Shown here: positions 33,910 through 42,290 of the stretch, one piece after another | Numbering within the stretch: position 1 is the stretch's first letter | How the letters are laid out: each line of letters starts with the position of its first letter | Source of the DNA: Bryobacterales bacterium | Lineage (GTDB): Bacteria; Acidobacteriota; Terriglobia; Bryobacterales; Bryobacteraceae | Direction: 5' to 3' | DNA: 43,638 nt | Assembly (NCBI GenBank): GCA_020854055.1 | Contig: JADZGD010000124.1 | Span: 1 to 43,638 of the forward strand | Made by a program: the position numbers and the translations under genes | Notes under the pieces: model-generated | The model's input: the letters and a program-made list of their open reading frames with translations, nothing else | Database searches by the model: none | What the model was told of the DNA's origin: nothing

Positions 33910-35151
33910 ATGGCCAACATCCAACCTTTTCAACCGTATCGCTATCGGGCCAAAGCGGGCGACTTGAACCGCCTGGTAACGCAACCCTACGACAAGATCT
34001 CGCCCGAAATGCAGCGCAACTACCTGGCAGCCAGCCCGTACAACCTGGTACGGGTGATCCTGGGCGAGCGCTACGACACCGATTCGGATACCGCCAATGT
34101 CTATACGCGGGCAGCCCAATTTCTGGAATCATGGATTGCCGAGGGTGTACTCATCAAGGAGAGTGAGCCGGCGATTTTCATTTATTCTCAAGACTTTACC
34201 GTGCCTGGAAGCAGTGAGCAGCTCGTCCGGCGCGGCTTCATCGCCCTCGGCGCCGTGGAAGACTACGCAGCGGGTGTAGTCCACCGCCATGAGCACACCC
34301 TGGCCGGACCAAAGATAGATCGCATGGAGGTACTGAAGCACACCCGGGCGCACTTCGGCCAGATCTTCATGCTTTACCCCGATCCGGCCGGACAGATCGA
34401 GGCGCTGTTGGCGCCTTTTGAACAAAACGAACCCGACGCAGTGGTTACTGACGAACACGGCACCGTTCACCGATTGTGGAAAGTGGCCGATCCGGCAACT
34501 GTCGCCGCGGTTCAGAAAGCCATGGCAGACAAGAAGTTACTGATTGCGGACGGACACCACCGCTATGAAACGGCACTGGCCTACCGCAACGCCAATCCGG
34601 AATCGGCCAGCGCGCGCTGGGTGATGATGACGCTGGTGAATATGAACTCGGCCGGGTTGCGGATTCTGGCGACGCACCGCGTATTGCGGAATGTGCCGCG
34701 GTTCGATGCCGCGGCTTTTCTCGACCAGGCGCGAGGGCGGTTCCGGGTGGCACAACTGGAGTCGCTCGATGCGTTGAAGAACAAGTGGGCAGAGCCGCAC
34801 GAAGGTACGGCTCGAATCGGCCTGGCAGCGCCGGACGGCCTCTGGCTGCTCGAAGCCGGCCGCCACGGCAGGCTCGATCTGAACCTGCTGCACGACGACA
34901 TTCTCGGCGCCATCATGGGTATCACCGCCGAGGCGGTACGGAACGAAAGTTATCTGTACTATGTCCGGGGGGCGGAGAAGGCGCTGGAGGAAGTCGCCGC
35001 CGGCCGCGGCCAGGCTGCATTCCTGGTGGAGCCGGTACCCGTGGAAGAAGTAGCGCGAATCTCGTTTGGCGGCGGTGTGATGCCACAGAAGTCCACCGAC
35101 TTTTATCCGAAACTTCTGAGCGGGCTAACGATCTACCGGCTGGAGGAGTAA
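33910..35151 (+). CDS. DUF1015 family protein
   Basis: A 413-aa cytoplasmic protein that matches DUF1015 along its length: MANIQPFQPYRYRAKAGDLN, VTQPYDKISPEMQ, SPYNLVRVILG and the hallmark IADGHHRYETALAYRN, where the DGHHRYE cluster looks like a catalytic or metal site. GVMPQKSTDFYPKLLSGL near the end is also typical. The family is widespread and its function is not established; members often lie near serine or amino-acid metabolism genes. Here it is alone: divergent from the Tad genes, and its end overlaps the convergent M14 peptidase gene by 27 nt. There is no Shine-Dalgarno sequence before the ATG. Confidence 0.9.
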   Translation: MANIQPFQPYRYRAKAGDLNRLVTQPYDKISPEMQRNYLAASPYNLVRVILGERYDTDSDTANVYTRAAQFLESWIAEGVLIKESEPAIFIYSQDFTVPGSSEQLVRRGFIALGAVEDYAAGVVHRHEHTLAGPKIDRMEVLKHTRAHFGQIFMLYPDPAGQIEALLAPFEQNEPDAVVTDEHGTVHRLWKVADPATVAAVQKAMADKKLLIADGHHRYETALAYRNANPESASARWVMMTLVNMNSAGLRILATHRVLRNVPRFDAAAFLDQARGRFRVAQLESLDALKNKWAEPHEGTARIGLAAPDGLWLLEAGRHGRLDLNLLHDDILGAIMGITAEAVRNESYLYYVRGAEKALEEVAAGRGQAAFLVEPVPVEEVARISFGGGVMPQKSTDFYPKLLSGLTIYRLEE

Positions 35152-37485
35152 GGCGTTAAAGAATAGCTTCAGTGTGAGATAGCTCTGCGCCCGGTACTGG
35201 GGGCGGAAGCCAAACAGCACCACACGGCCTCTGCCGAGGCGGTGGTCGACCAGCGCCGAGCGGCCCGCCAGACGCGCTCCGCCGAGCAGCCAACCCGAGG
35301 CGAGAAGACCGGTCTTGGGATAGCTCACCACCGATTCGGCCGAAGGAGCTTCCCAGGCCGGGCTATGTTCGGACCAGATGGTGAACTCGTGCGGTAAGCC
35401 ATAAGTGAGCGATCCGGCACGGTCGATGGTCACATTCAGCAGCGAACCGGGCGAGTAGAGTTCGCTCGGAGACACCCCGCCAGTCACATCGTGAAGCGGC
35501 AAATCGAAGGCGGATACGGCATAGCGGGCCGATTCATTCAGGAAGACCAGCGTGCCGCCGGCCCGAACGAATTCACCGAGCGTCCGAGCACCGGCAGCAC
35601 CCAGCCCGCCGCAGTATTCGGGCGGCATGGCGCCGGTTCGATACCCATTGGCGATGCTGGCCGCCGGCTGGCTGGGGAAGACGATCACATCGAAACGGGC
35701 GCGCAATCCTCCCGCCCGCACGTCCGGGTTGCGGAGACTCGTATAGACAAAACCGGATTGCTCCAGCAGCCAGCGAGTCCATCCTTCGTCAGCCACCGGT
35801 TGGTAACTTTTGTACAAAGCGATACGAGGACGCTTGACCGGACGAGTCCCGGGCACTGCTTCCACCCGGAAGTCTCCAGTATTTTCGTCACGGTAGACCG
35901 TCCGGCCGGAGTTCCACAGATCATTGACCCTGTGCCAGGTGGAGGCATCGGCGGCGGAGAGGCCGGGGGCGGCAGCGGGCAACTTTCCGCTGATCGAACC
36001 CCGCGCCGAAAACGGCGCAGCCACCGTATCCATCGAGACCCCCATCAGCAGCGGCAACGTCTGCGCGGTCACATCGTAGGGCCGGCGCGGGGGACCACCG
36101 GGATACTCACGCAGGTCAGGATAGTGCTGGCGTTCGAGTAGGGTCTTGGCAAACGAACTGTAAGGCTGCTGCATGCGGACCACATAGCTGCCGGCGGCAT
36201 ACTCGCGGCCGCCGGCCTCGAACCGCTGATCCATGCGCTCGACCTCCACCTGGCCGAACCGTAGCGTTTCCAGAAGCTTACGCGCGGAGGAAGGATCGCG
36301 CTGGGCGCCGGGAAACACAAAGGCGTAAGGTGTCGTGCGGGTAGCGGCGCGCTGGCCGATGCGATAGAAGTTGGCCAACAACTCCGGACGCCGCAAGGCC
36401 GCCTGGTAGAGGCAGGATTCCATGGCGATCAACTGGTATCCGATGATGTCGCGCAGACGCCACTCTCCACCCAGCCACGGCTCCAGGTAGTTCCAGCTTC
36501 GCTCGCGCGGGTTATATCCAGGGCCGGATTCACTGATCTCCCCTGGCCGGATCGTCACCGGCGAGGCGATCCGCGCGCTGGCCGATTCACTGAGTATGCG
36601 CAAGCCGCCATGGTAGGCCTGGTAGTGTCGGGCCGGAGTCCAAAAGTCATAAAGGGCGTTCACTACCACGCCCTTCTTTCCAGCAGCCGTGAGATCGGTA
36701 GCGATGGCGAGTCCGACCAGATTGCACTCCTGGGAAATGATCGGATCCACGTTGGGGTCGATAGGGTCGAGCCAGGGCGGAAGGAACATGCGGGAGCCAT
36801 ATTCGCCCTGCTGGTGGACATCGTAGACAATCTGGGGGTGCCACGCATTGTGTACGTTCGCGACGGTGTTGCGGGTTTCGGACTGCGAAAAGATGTACCA
36901 ATCGCGATTGTTATCGTGCCCAACGTATTTCTGATAAAGTTCGGGCGGCGCGGTGCCCTCGAAAGGCGTACCGAGCGTCTTCCGATACCAGGCCGTCACC
37001 AGGTCAACCCCGTCGGGATTGAGCGATGGAATCAGCAGAAAGATCGTGTTCTCCAGAATGGCTCGCGTTCGGGGAGAGTCCGAGGTGGCCATCTGCCAGG
37101 CAAACTGCACCGCCGTGTGGGTGGAAGCGATCTCGGTGGAGTGTATGGAACAGGTGATCAGAACGACCGTCTTGCCCTCCGCAATCAGTTTCCTGGCCTC
37201 CGCCGGAGGCGTACGGCGGGGATCGGCCAACCGTTGCTGAATGTCGCGGTAGTAGTCCAGCCGGCGCAGCGTTGCAGGTGCGGCGATGGTCGCCAGGATC
37301 ATCGGGCGTCCTTCGGTGGACTTGCCAATTTCGGTGACGCGGATCCGGTCGGATGACTGCTCAAGAGAATGAAAGTAGGACACCACCCTGGACCAGTCAA
37401 CAACGACCCGGTCAGCGTCAACCGGTGTTCCAAAGTGGGTAGCTGGCGAGACAACTGCCGCCAGCAACAGGAGGGCTGCGACCAT
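35125..37485 (-). CDS. Exported M14 family zinc carboxypeptidase-like protein
   Basis: This 786-aa protein starts with a signal peptide (VAALLLLAAVVSPATHFG). The M14 catalytic domain (about residues 20-330) has the zinc motif HxxE in CSIHSTEIAST (H115, E118), PSLNPDGVDL, HDNNRDWYIFSQSETR and VYDVHQQGEYG with the likely third ligand. The rest of the protein is a long C-terminal region, including a Rossmann-like segment (LYKSYQPVADEGWTRWLLEQ) and a final beta-rich part, as in large acidobacterial M14 proteins. These cleave C-terminal residues or peptides from cell-wall or dietary peptides; the substrate is not known. The 3' end overlaps the convergent DUF1015 gene by 27 nt. It is last in a minus-strand run. 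Confidence 0.87.
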   Translation of the reverse strand: MVAALLLLAAVVSPATHFGTPVDADRVVVDWSRVVSYFHSLEQSSDRIRVTEIGKSTEGRPMILATIAAPATLRRLDYYRDIQQRLADPRRTPPAEARKLIAEGKTVVLITCSIHSTEIASTHTAVQFAWQMATSDSPRTRAILENTIFLLIPSLNPDGVDLVTAWYRKTLGTPFEGTAPPELYQKYVGHDNNRDWYIFSQSETRNTVANVHNAWHPQIVYDVHQQGEYGSRMFLPPWLDPIDPNVDPIISQECNLVGLAIATDLTAAGKKGVVVNALYDFWTPARHYQAYHGGLRILSESASARIASPVTIRPGEISESGPGYNPRERSWNYLEPWLGGEWRLRDIIGYQLIAMESCLYQAALRRPELLANFYRIGQRAATRTTPYAFVFPGAQRDPSSARKLLETLRFGQVEVERMDQRFEAGGREYAAGSYVVRMQQPYSSFAKTLLERQHYPDLREYPGGPPRRPYDVTAQTLPLLMGVSMDTVAAPFSARGSISGKLPAAAPGLSAADASTWHRVNDLWNSGRTVYRDENTGDFRVEAVPGTRPVKRPRIALYKSYQPVADEGWTRWLLEQSGFVYTSLRNPDVRAGGLRARFDVIVFPSQPAASIANGYRTGAMPPEYCGGLGAAGARTLGEFVRAGGTLVFLNESARYAVSAFDLPLHDVTGGVSPSELYSPGSLLNVTIDRAGSLTYGLPHEFTIWSEHSPAWEAPSAESVVSYPKTGLLASGWLLGGARLAGRSALVDHRLGRGRVVLFGFRPQYRAQSYLTLKLFFNALLLQPVDR

Positions 37486-37524
37486 TACGCTGTCAATTGT
37501 ACTGGGTTCCGCCGGAACGTGGGA

Positions 37525-38280
37525 TCACAGTTGGATATGGAGTAGAACCTTGGCCGCCACAGCGGCGGGAAGCGAGGCGAACAGGAACCAGACCAGCCAG
37601 TTCCACTCGATACCCAACCAGGACAGCGCCGCGCTGGAATAGCCGATCTCGATCCTCGCGACGTTACCAGCCGGAAGACGCGCTTCAAACGGGGAGGTGA
37701 TGAAACCCCAGAAACTGCGGTCGCGGCAAGGCGCAAGATAGGTGAAGCGGTCGCGCGCCACAACGCTTTTCTCCAGCACGGCTCCCCCGGTTTCTATGTA
37801 GAGGCTGGCATCCACCGGCGCGGTCGGCTGAATCCTCCAGACACGCTCATGCCCCGCCGCGGCCGCTACCTCGGCTTCCACCCGAATCGAGGGTGGCGCG
37901 ATGAGTTGGATGGGCTGCCGCGGATCAGCAACCCGTACCGTAACCAGCGCCGGCGCGTCCAGGGGCAGAGCCTCAAAACCGAGCAGGGCGTCGAGATGAA
38001 TGGTTACCAGAGCTAAAGGAATGGCCAGGACGGCCAGCGGCTTGATGACCGTAGCCAGCAGGCGCACGTTGCCGCCCAGGATCGCCCCCATGGCCCGGAG
38101 GATCACCCCGGGCTCATCACGGTAGAGACGCAATTCCATCACCCGAGCCTGGATGCGGTTCCGGCGGCGGCGCAACTCCTGCTGGCCGGTCAGCTTGCCG
38201 TAGGCCCACAGGCAGGCCGCTCCAGTGATGGCGCCGGCAGCAAGCGCGGTCCACAGGCGAAGTTCGGCCGGACCGGCCAT
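37525..38280 (-). CDS. Three-helix membrane protein of unknown function
   Basis: I do not recognise a named family. The 251-aa product has a first membrane segment (LWTALAAGAITGAACLWAYG), a strongly basic cytoplasmic stretch (QQELRRRRNRIQARVMELRL), a second membrane segment (VIKPLAVLAIPLALVTIHL), an extracytoplasmic beta-rich domain of about 125 aa and a C-terminal membrane segment (WNWLVWFLFASLPAAVAAKV). The layout of helix, basic charged loop and helix is loosely like Oxa1-superfamily insertases, but that is speculative. I chose ATG 38280, which shares one base with the stop of the RHH-like gene (TGATG). Its coupling with that gene and the phosphodiesterase gene suggests one functional unit. 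Confidence 0.75.
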   Translation of the reverse strand: MAGPAELRLWTALAAGAITGAACLWAYGKLTGQQELRRRRNRIQARVMELRLYRDEPGVILRAMGAILGGNVRLLATVIKPLAVLAIPLALVTIHLDALLGFEALPLDAPALVTVRVADPRQPIQLIAPPSIRVEAEVAAAAGHERVWRIQPTAPVDASLYIETGGAVLEKSVVARDRFTYLAPCRDRSFWGFITSPFEARLPAGNVARIEIGYSSAALSWLGIEWNWLVWFLFASLPAAVAAKVLLHIQL

Positions 38281-38468
38281 CAATCAATGTACCCGAGACC
38301 CTTCAGCTTGCGAACGATCTCCTCATCCGATTCAGCGTCCTCTAACTTGGCGAGTTCGCGCTCCAGCACGTGCTCGATGAATTCCACGGCCGAACTGTAG
38401 CCGCCGGCGCCGGCGCACTGGGTGGCGCGTTCATAGAGATCCTTGCGGATTTTGACGGTTTTCGACAT
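38280..38468 (-). CDS. Small ribbon-helix-helix-like protein with C-terminal LGYI motif
   Basis: The 62-aa product starts MSKTVKIRKDLYERATQCA, which fits a CopG-like ribbon-helix-helix fold: a short strand (TVKIRKDLY) then two helices (YERATQCAGAGG, SAVEFIEHVLERELAKLE). It ends with an acidic helix and DEEIVRKLKGLGYID. A similar short RLxxLGYI ending is common at the C-terminus of alkaline-phosphatase-superfamily proteins in related bacteria, from memory. The gene lies between two coupled neighbours: 5 nt after the phosphodiesterase stop, and sharing a base with the membrane-protein start. It may be a DNA-binding autoregulator, or an adaptor that docks to the enzymes. The ATG at 38468 has only a weak ribosome-binding site. 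Confidence 0.75.
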   Translation of the reverse strand: MSKTVKIRKDLYERATQCAGAGGYSSAVEFIEHVLERELAKLEDAESDEEIVRKLKGLGYID

Positions 38469-38473
38469 GACGT

Positions 38474-40597
38474 TCAAACCACAGGCTGCGGATAAATCGA
38501 TTTTCCCTCCATCCAGGCGGGCCGGGGTACTCCGAAGGCGTCGAGCGCGGTGGGGGCCAGGTCTTCAATCCCGGGATCTTCCGCCTGCAGCGGGCGGTTG
38601 CAGAACAGAACACCGGGTACCAGGTGAGGATCGACCGAGTGGTCTCCACTCCAGGCCTTATCATTCGCTTCCACTACCTGGCCGGTAGCCCGGCCGACGG
38701 CCGCATCCCAGGAGATCCGGTAGCCGGCGGCGTAGCCGGTGATCAGATCGGGAGCGGCGTCAAGATAGGGCCCCTTGTAGAGGCTGCGGGTAGCGTACAC
38801 GTCATGCATCACCGGCCGGCCTGTTTCCGGGTCCGTAAGAGATTGCAGCTTATCGATCAGTTCCCGTGTGAGCAGGTCCGCTTCCCTTCCCGGAGCGACC
38901 GTTCCCAGCGCCTCGCGGCCTTTGATGTTCAGATAGAGGCCGCCGAGTCCAAAAGTGTACGCGCGGGTACGGCTCCAATCGACGCCCTGGAAGTAGCGCC
39001 CGCTCTCGGTGGCGCCGTCCTTCAGGGTGAGATAGCCGTTTTCGAGGAGCCAGGAGTTGAGATTGACTCCGCGCCGAAAGGAGCAGAATCCGTGATCGGA
39101 GAGGACGAACAAGAGCGTGCCGGCATTCACGTGGGCAAGCACTTTACCGACTACCTCGTCCATGCGGCGGTAAATCTGCTCGATCGCATCGTCGAAGCCT
39201 CCCTTGGGAGAGGTTTCGCGTTCCGGGTCGATGTAGCGGTAGAACATGTGCTGCACGCGGTCGGTGGCATCGAATACGCAGGCGACGACACCCCGCCGGG
39301 TTCGTTCCAGAGCGGAAAACAACATCGCCTCGCGTTCAGCCTGCGTCAGGTAGACCTGGTCGAGAAAGGCCTTTTCGTCGATAACGCCTTCGTTCAGCGC
39401 CCAGGTATCCTCAGCCAGGCCAAGCGTGGCGAAACATCCGAGCAGTTTGGCCAGGTAAGCAGCGTAATAGGGGGGGTGGCTGATGGGGAGCGCGGGATTT
39501 TCGGGGTCAATCTGAATCGGCGTGGCATAGAGGCGGACTTCGGGCTCGGTTTCGGTGAGCAAGAAGCGGACGATGCCGGGAACCTGGATGCCGACCGCGG
39601 TGCGGAACTTCAACCGGATCCAATCGGTGTATTCGCCGAGCGCAAGCTTCAGCGTGTGTTTCTGAATGCGCAAGGACGCCCGGCCGGGGCCGGTGGGTTC
39701 AAGCGTGAATGGTATGGCAAGCGGCGGACCTTCCGCCACGAACGTGTCGCCCGGGCCTTCCAGGCGGCCGGTGAGCACCCGGCCACGCCGGATGAGCGGA
39801 AAACGGTCTCCACTTTCAAAGTCCGGCCTGGCAGTGGCGGTGGAGAACTCCGAAAAACTGCCCTGGGTGCCTTTGAGATCAGGTGTGCACATGGCCGAGA
39901 GCATGCGGCCGCTGAACTTGTCCGGCGGAAAGGTGACCGGGATGCGCAGAACGGTGCAGTCGACATCGCTTTCGCCCAGAATCGTCCAGAACGGGCGGCT
40001 CTTGCGGCGCAGTTCCACCCTCACTCCACCCAGTGGGAGACGCCAGCGGCCAAGGCGGAGCCACCTGCGAGGCGGGCTGACCCGGGAAGAAGAGAGTTCC
40101 GGCACGTAGGACTTCAGGCTGCGATTGAGAAAATCGAAAATGTTGTGTTTAGCCGGGCTGACTCCGGTGGCGAAGGTGGACCATGCGACCGGTGAAAGCG
40201 ACGGGAAAGTGGTGCGCAACTTCTGGAAGGATCCCTGCTCACGAAGACTCCGCAGATTGGGCAGTTTGCCCGCTTGCATGTATTGCTCCACCAGTCGCGG
40301 ATCGACGCCGTCAAAACCGAGAAAGATCACCTTTTCCACCTTCGCCCTTCGGGCGAAGCGGCGCCGGCGCAACGCGCGCCAGGCCAGACGGAAGGGCCAG
40401 GCCAGCAGGGCAAGAACGCTCAGAAAGAGCGCCATCAGGATACTCAGGAAGGATCCGAGAAAGGCGAATCCGGCTCCCGGACCGACATAGGCCCGCCCGG
40501 CGGCAGGATGGGTGAAGTGGGCGGCTACCAGTAGCGGCAGCAGAATCGCAGCGGCATAGAGCAGTTCGCGAGCAACCAGACGGACGGCGCGTTTCAT
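38474..40597 (-). CDS. Membrane-anchored alkaline-phosphatase-superfamily phosphodiesterase (type I PDE/NPP-like)
   Basis: The 707-aa protein begins with one or two membrane helices that flank AYVGPGAGFAFLGSF, followed by a basic stop-transfer stretch. The catalytic domain carries FLGFDGVDPRLVE (metal ligand D96), the nucleophile region TTFPSLSPVAWSTFATG (S135 at the position of the NPP threonine), VLSDHGFCSFRRG and a late HSVDPHLVPG. These are the metal ligands of phosphodiesterases and nucleotide pyrophosphatases. Likely substrates are nucleotides, phospholipid headgroups or glycan phosphoesters, but none can be picked. It overlaps the upstream phosphatase-like gene by 4 nt (ATGA) and precedes the RHH-like gene, so three or four genes are coupled. 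Confidence 0.85.
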   Translation of the reverse strand: MKRAVRLVARELLYAAAILLPLLVAAHFTHPAAGRAYVGPGAGFAFLGSFLSILMALFLSVLALLAWPFRLAWRALRRRRFARRAKVEKVIFLGFDGVDPRLVEQYMQAGKLPNLRSLREQGSFQKLRTTFPSLSPVAWSTFATGVSPAKHNIFDFLNRSLKSYVPELSSSRVSPPRRWLRLGRWRLPLGGVRVELRRKSRPFWTILGESDVDCTVLRIPVTFPPDKFSGRMLSAMCTPDLKGTQGSFSEFSTATARPDFESGDRFPLIRRGRVLTGRLEGPGDTFVAEGPPLAIPFTLEPTGPGRASLRIQKHTLKLALGEYTDWIRLKFRTAVGIQVPGIVRFLLTETEPEVRLYATPIQIDPENPALPISHPPYYAAYLAKLLGCFATLGLAEDTWALNEGVIDEKAFLDQVYLTQAEREAMLFSALERTRRGVVACVFDATDRVQHMFYRYIDPERETSPKGGFDDAIEQIYRRMDEVVGKVLAHVNAGTLLFVLSDHGFCSFRRGVNLNSWLLENGYLTLKDGATESGRYFQGVDWSRTRAYTFGLGGLYLNIKGREALGTVAPGREADLLTRELIDKLQSLTDPETGRPVMHDVYATRSLYKGPYLDAAPDLITGYAAGYRISWDAAVGRATGQVVEANDKAWSGDHSVDPHLVPGVLFCNRPLQAEDPGIEDLAPTALDAFGVPRPAWMEGKSIYPQPVV

Positions 40598-41448
40598 CGC
40601 AGTTTCGCCTCGACAAACGGCACTTCCAACACTTTCTCATGATGGATGGGACCGTGGCCGAAGTATCCATCTTCGCCGAACAGTTCGCCGTGATCGGCGG
40701 TGATTGTGATGTAGGTGTTCTTCGGTGCGAGGTCGAACAACTCTTCCACCACGCGGTCCAGATAGCGAACCGCTTCGATCTGGCGCTTTCGGAGCTGATC
40801 GAGCTTCTTCTGGTCGAAGACACGCTCCCGGCTGATCCGAAGCCTGCCGCCGACGATCGCGTCATCCAGGTGCTTGAAAACTCCGTGGACGCCGCTGATC
40901 TTCGGCCACTGGTCAGGCGGCTCGTCAGGCAGCGCGTAGGGGTAATGCGTCTCGCCGATGTTCAGCAGGTAGAACGAGGGGCGTCCGGGATGGAACTTCA
41001 GTTCGGGAAGCATCGCCCGCATATCGTTGTGCCGGTCCATCAGGCGGTAGGAATCAAAACCGGTATTGATCACCGTTTTGGCGTTGAGCACCGGCAACGA
41101 GACCATGGCATGGGTACGGTAGCCTAGCGAATCGCGCAGGAAAGAGGGCAGGTTGAGGCGGGGCACCAGGCTGCGGAACTCGAAGTCCGCACAACCCAGC
41201 CGCTCATTGAACTTGAAGAAGTCCCGCTTGTAATACTCCGAGGCGTAGACATTGCGCGGACTGGTGTGCGGCATCAATCCCATCATCAGGTTGAAGTGGG
41301 ATGGTGAAGTCCAGGTGGCGTAGGACCAGCGCTTTTCCACCTTACCCAGTTGCCGCATCACCTTCGGACGGGCGCGAATGAAGCTGTCGTAGCGGCAACT
41401 GTCGAAAACAATCAGGATGTAATTGTTCCAGACAGGTTTCACTGGCAT
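40594..41448 (-). CDS. Sulfatase-fold (alkaline-phosphatase-superfamily) hydrolase with a threonine at the nucleophile position
   Basis: A 284-aa soluble enzyme without a signal peptide. The metal site starts YILIVFDSCRYDSF (D16). At the place where sulfatases have C/S-x-P-S-R, it reads T47-S-P-S-H. The late metal block is ITADHGELFGEDGYFGHG. A Cys or Ser there is needed for formylglycine, so this is unlikely to be a sulfatase; a Thr nucleophile is used in phosphodiesterases of the superfamily. I chose ATG 41448, just before the MPVKPVWNNYILIVFDS start; a frame extending to 41505 overlaps the SDR gene. The stop overlaps the start of the phosphodiesterase gene by 4 nt, so the two enzymes are probably made together. 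Confidence 0.85.
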   Translation of the reverse strand: MPVKPVWNNYILIVFDSCRYDSFIRARPKVMRQLGKVEKRWSYATWTSPSHFNLMMGLMPHTSPRNVYASEYYKRDFFKFNERLGCADFEFRSLVPRLNLPSFLRDSLGYRTHAMVSLPVLNAKTVINTGFDSYRLMDRHNDMRAMLPELKFHPGRPSFYLLNIGETHYPYALPDEPPDQWPKISGVHGVFKHLDDAIVGGRLRISRERVFDQKKLDQLRKRQIEAVRYLDRVVEELFDLAPKNTYITITADHGELFGEDGYFGHGPIHHEKVLEVPFVEAKLR

Positions 41449-41482
41449 TGCTCGCGATCCTCTCCACCGCACGTGCCCACGA

Positions 41483-42265
41483 CTACAATGCGGTCCAGCC
41501 TCCATCGACCATCAGGTTGGCGCCGGTCACGTAGGCCGAGGCATCCGAGGCGAGAAAGACGACCGCTCCCTTGATATCCTCATTTTCCAGCATGCGGCCG
41601 ATCGGGACGCGATGGCAATAGCGTGTTACGAACGCCTGCGGTTGATCGCTAAGGTAGCCGCCCGGGGAGATGCAGTTGGCACGTACGCCCTGCTTGCCGT
41701 AATAGTTGGCGACGTAGCGGGTGAAATTGATCATGCCCGCCTTCACGAAGCAGTAGTGCGGCGGCTGGAGCATGCCGGTGCCTTCGTAAAGCGTAGGATC
41801 ATTGGCGGTGACTCCATAAATGGAAGAGATATTGATGATGGAGCCCCTGCGCTGCCGCGCCATATCCGGAATGAAGGCTTTGGTGATGGCAAACAGTCCG
41901 GCCATGTCGCCGCTGGCCGAGTGTATCCAGTCATCGTAGGTCTGATTCTCAAAGCCGCCGCCGACGCGGGCGAGAGCGCTGTTGACAAGAACGTCCAGCC
42001 GGCCGAACTCTCCGAGGATCCGATCGTGCAGTTCGGCGATCGAGCCCGGATCGATAATATCGGCGGCCATGCCGTGAGCGTCGTATCCGCGAGCGCGAAG
42101 GGATTCGGCGAACTGCCGGTTGCGGTCCAGAGAACGCGACGCCGTGATGACCGTGGCGCCGGCTTCGGCCAGGCCTTCGGTGATGCTGCTGCCGAACAGA
42201 GGGCCCGCACCGGCGGTGATCAGTGCAATGCGGCCCTTCAGACTGAATTGATCGAGAATGCCCAC
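41483..42265 (-). CDS. Short-chain dehydrogenase/reductase
   Basis: A 260-aa Rossmann-fold oxidoreductase. The cofactor loop is a variant of TGxxxGxG (ITAGAGPLFGSSITEGLAE), followed by ASRSLDRNRQ, ADIIDPGSIAEL and NSALARVGGG. The catalytic site has INISSIYG and Y171-x3-K175 (HYCFVKAG), and VRANCISPGGYLS and ANLMVDGGW are typical of classical SDRs. Substrate and cofactor preference (NAD or NADP) cannot be settled. I chose GTG 42265, which has an AGGAG site 8 nt upstream; a TTG at 42319 would overlap the barrel-protein gene. It lies 34 nt before the phosphatase-like gene and may be co-transcribed. Confidence 0.9.
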   Translation of the reverse strand: MGILDQFSLKGRIALITAGAGPLFGSSITEGLAEAGATVITASRSLDRNRQFAESLRARGYDAHGMAADIIDPGSIAELHDRILGEFGRLDVLVNSALARVGGGFENQTYDDWIHSASGDMAGLFAITKAFIPDMARQRRGSIINISSIYGVTANDPTLYEGTGMLQPPHYCFVKAGMINFTRYVANYYGKQGVRANCISPGGYLSDQPQAFVTRYCHRVPIGRMLENEDIKGAVVFLASDASAYVTGANLMVDGGWTAL

Positions 42266-42290
42266 CGGCCAGGCTCCTGTTTCCGCCAGT

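Noticed and set aside
38624..40195. 523-aa open frame on the plus strand opposite the phosphodiesterase gene
   Set aside because: It is antisense to a gene with clear metal-site motifs and has no recognisable domain or ribosome-binding site.
40594..41448. Annotation as a sulfatase
   Set aside because: The modification site Cys/Ser is replaced by Thr, so the sulfatase cofactor cannot form.
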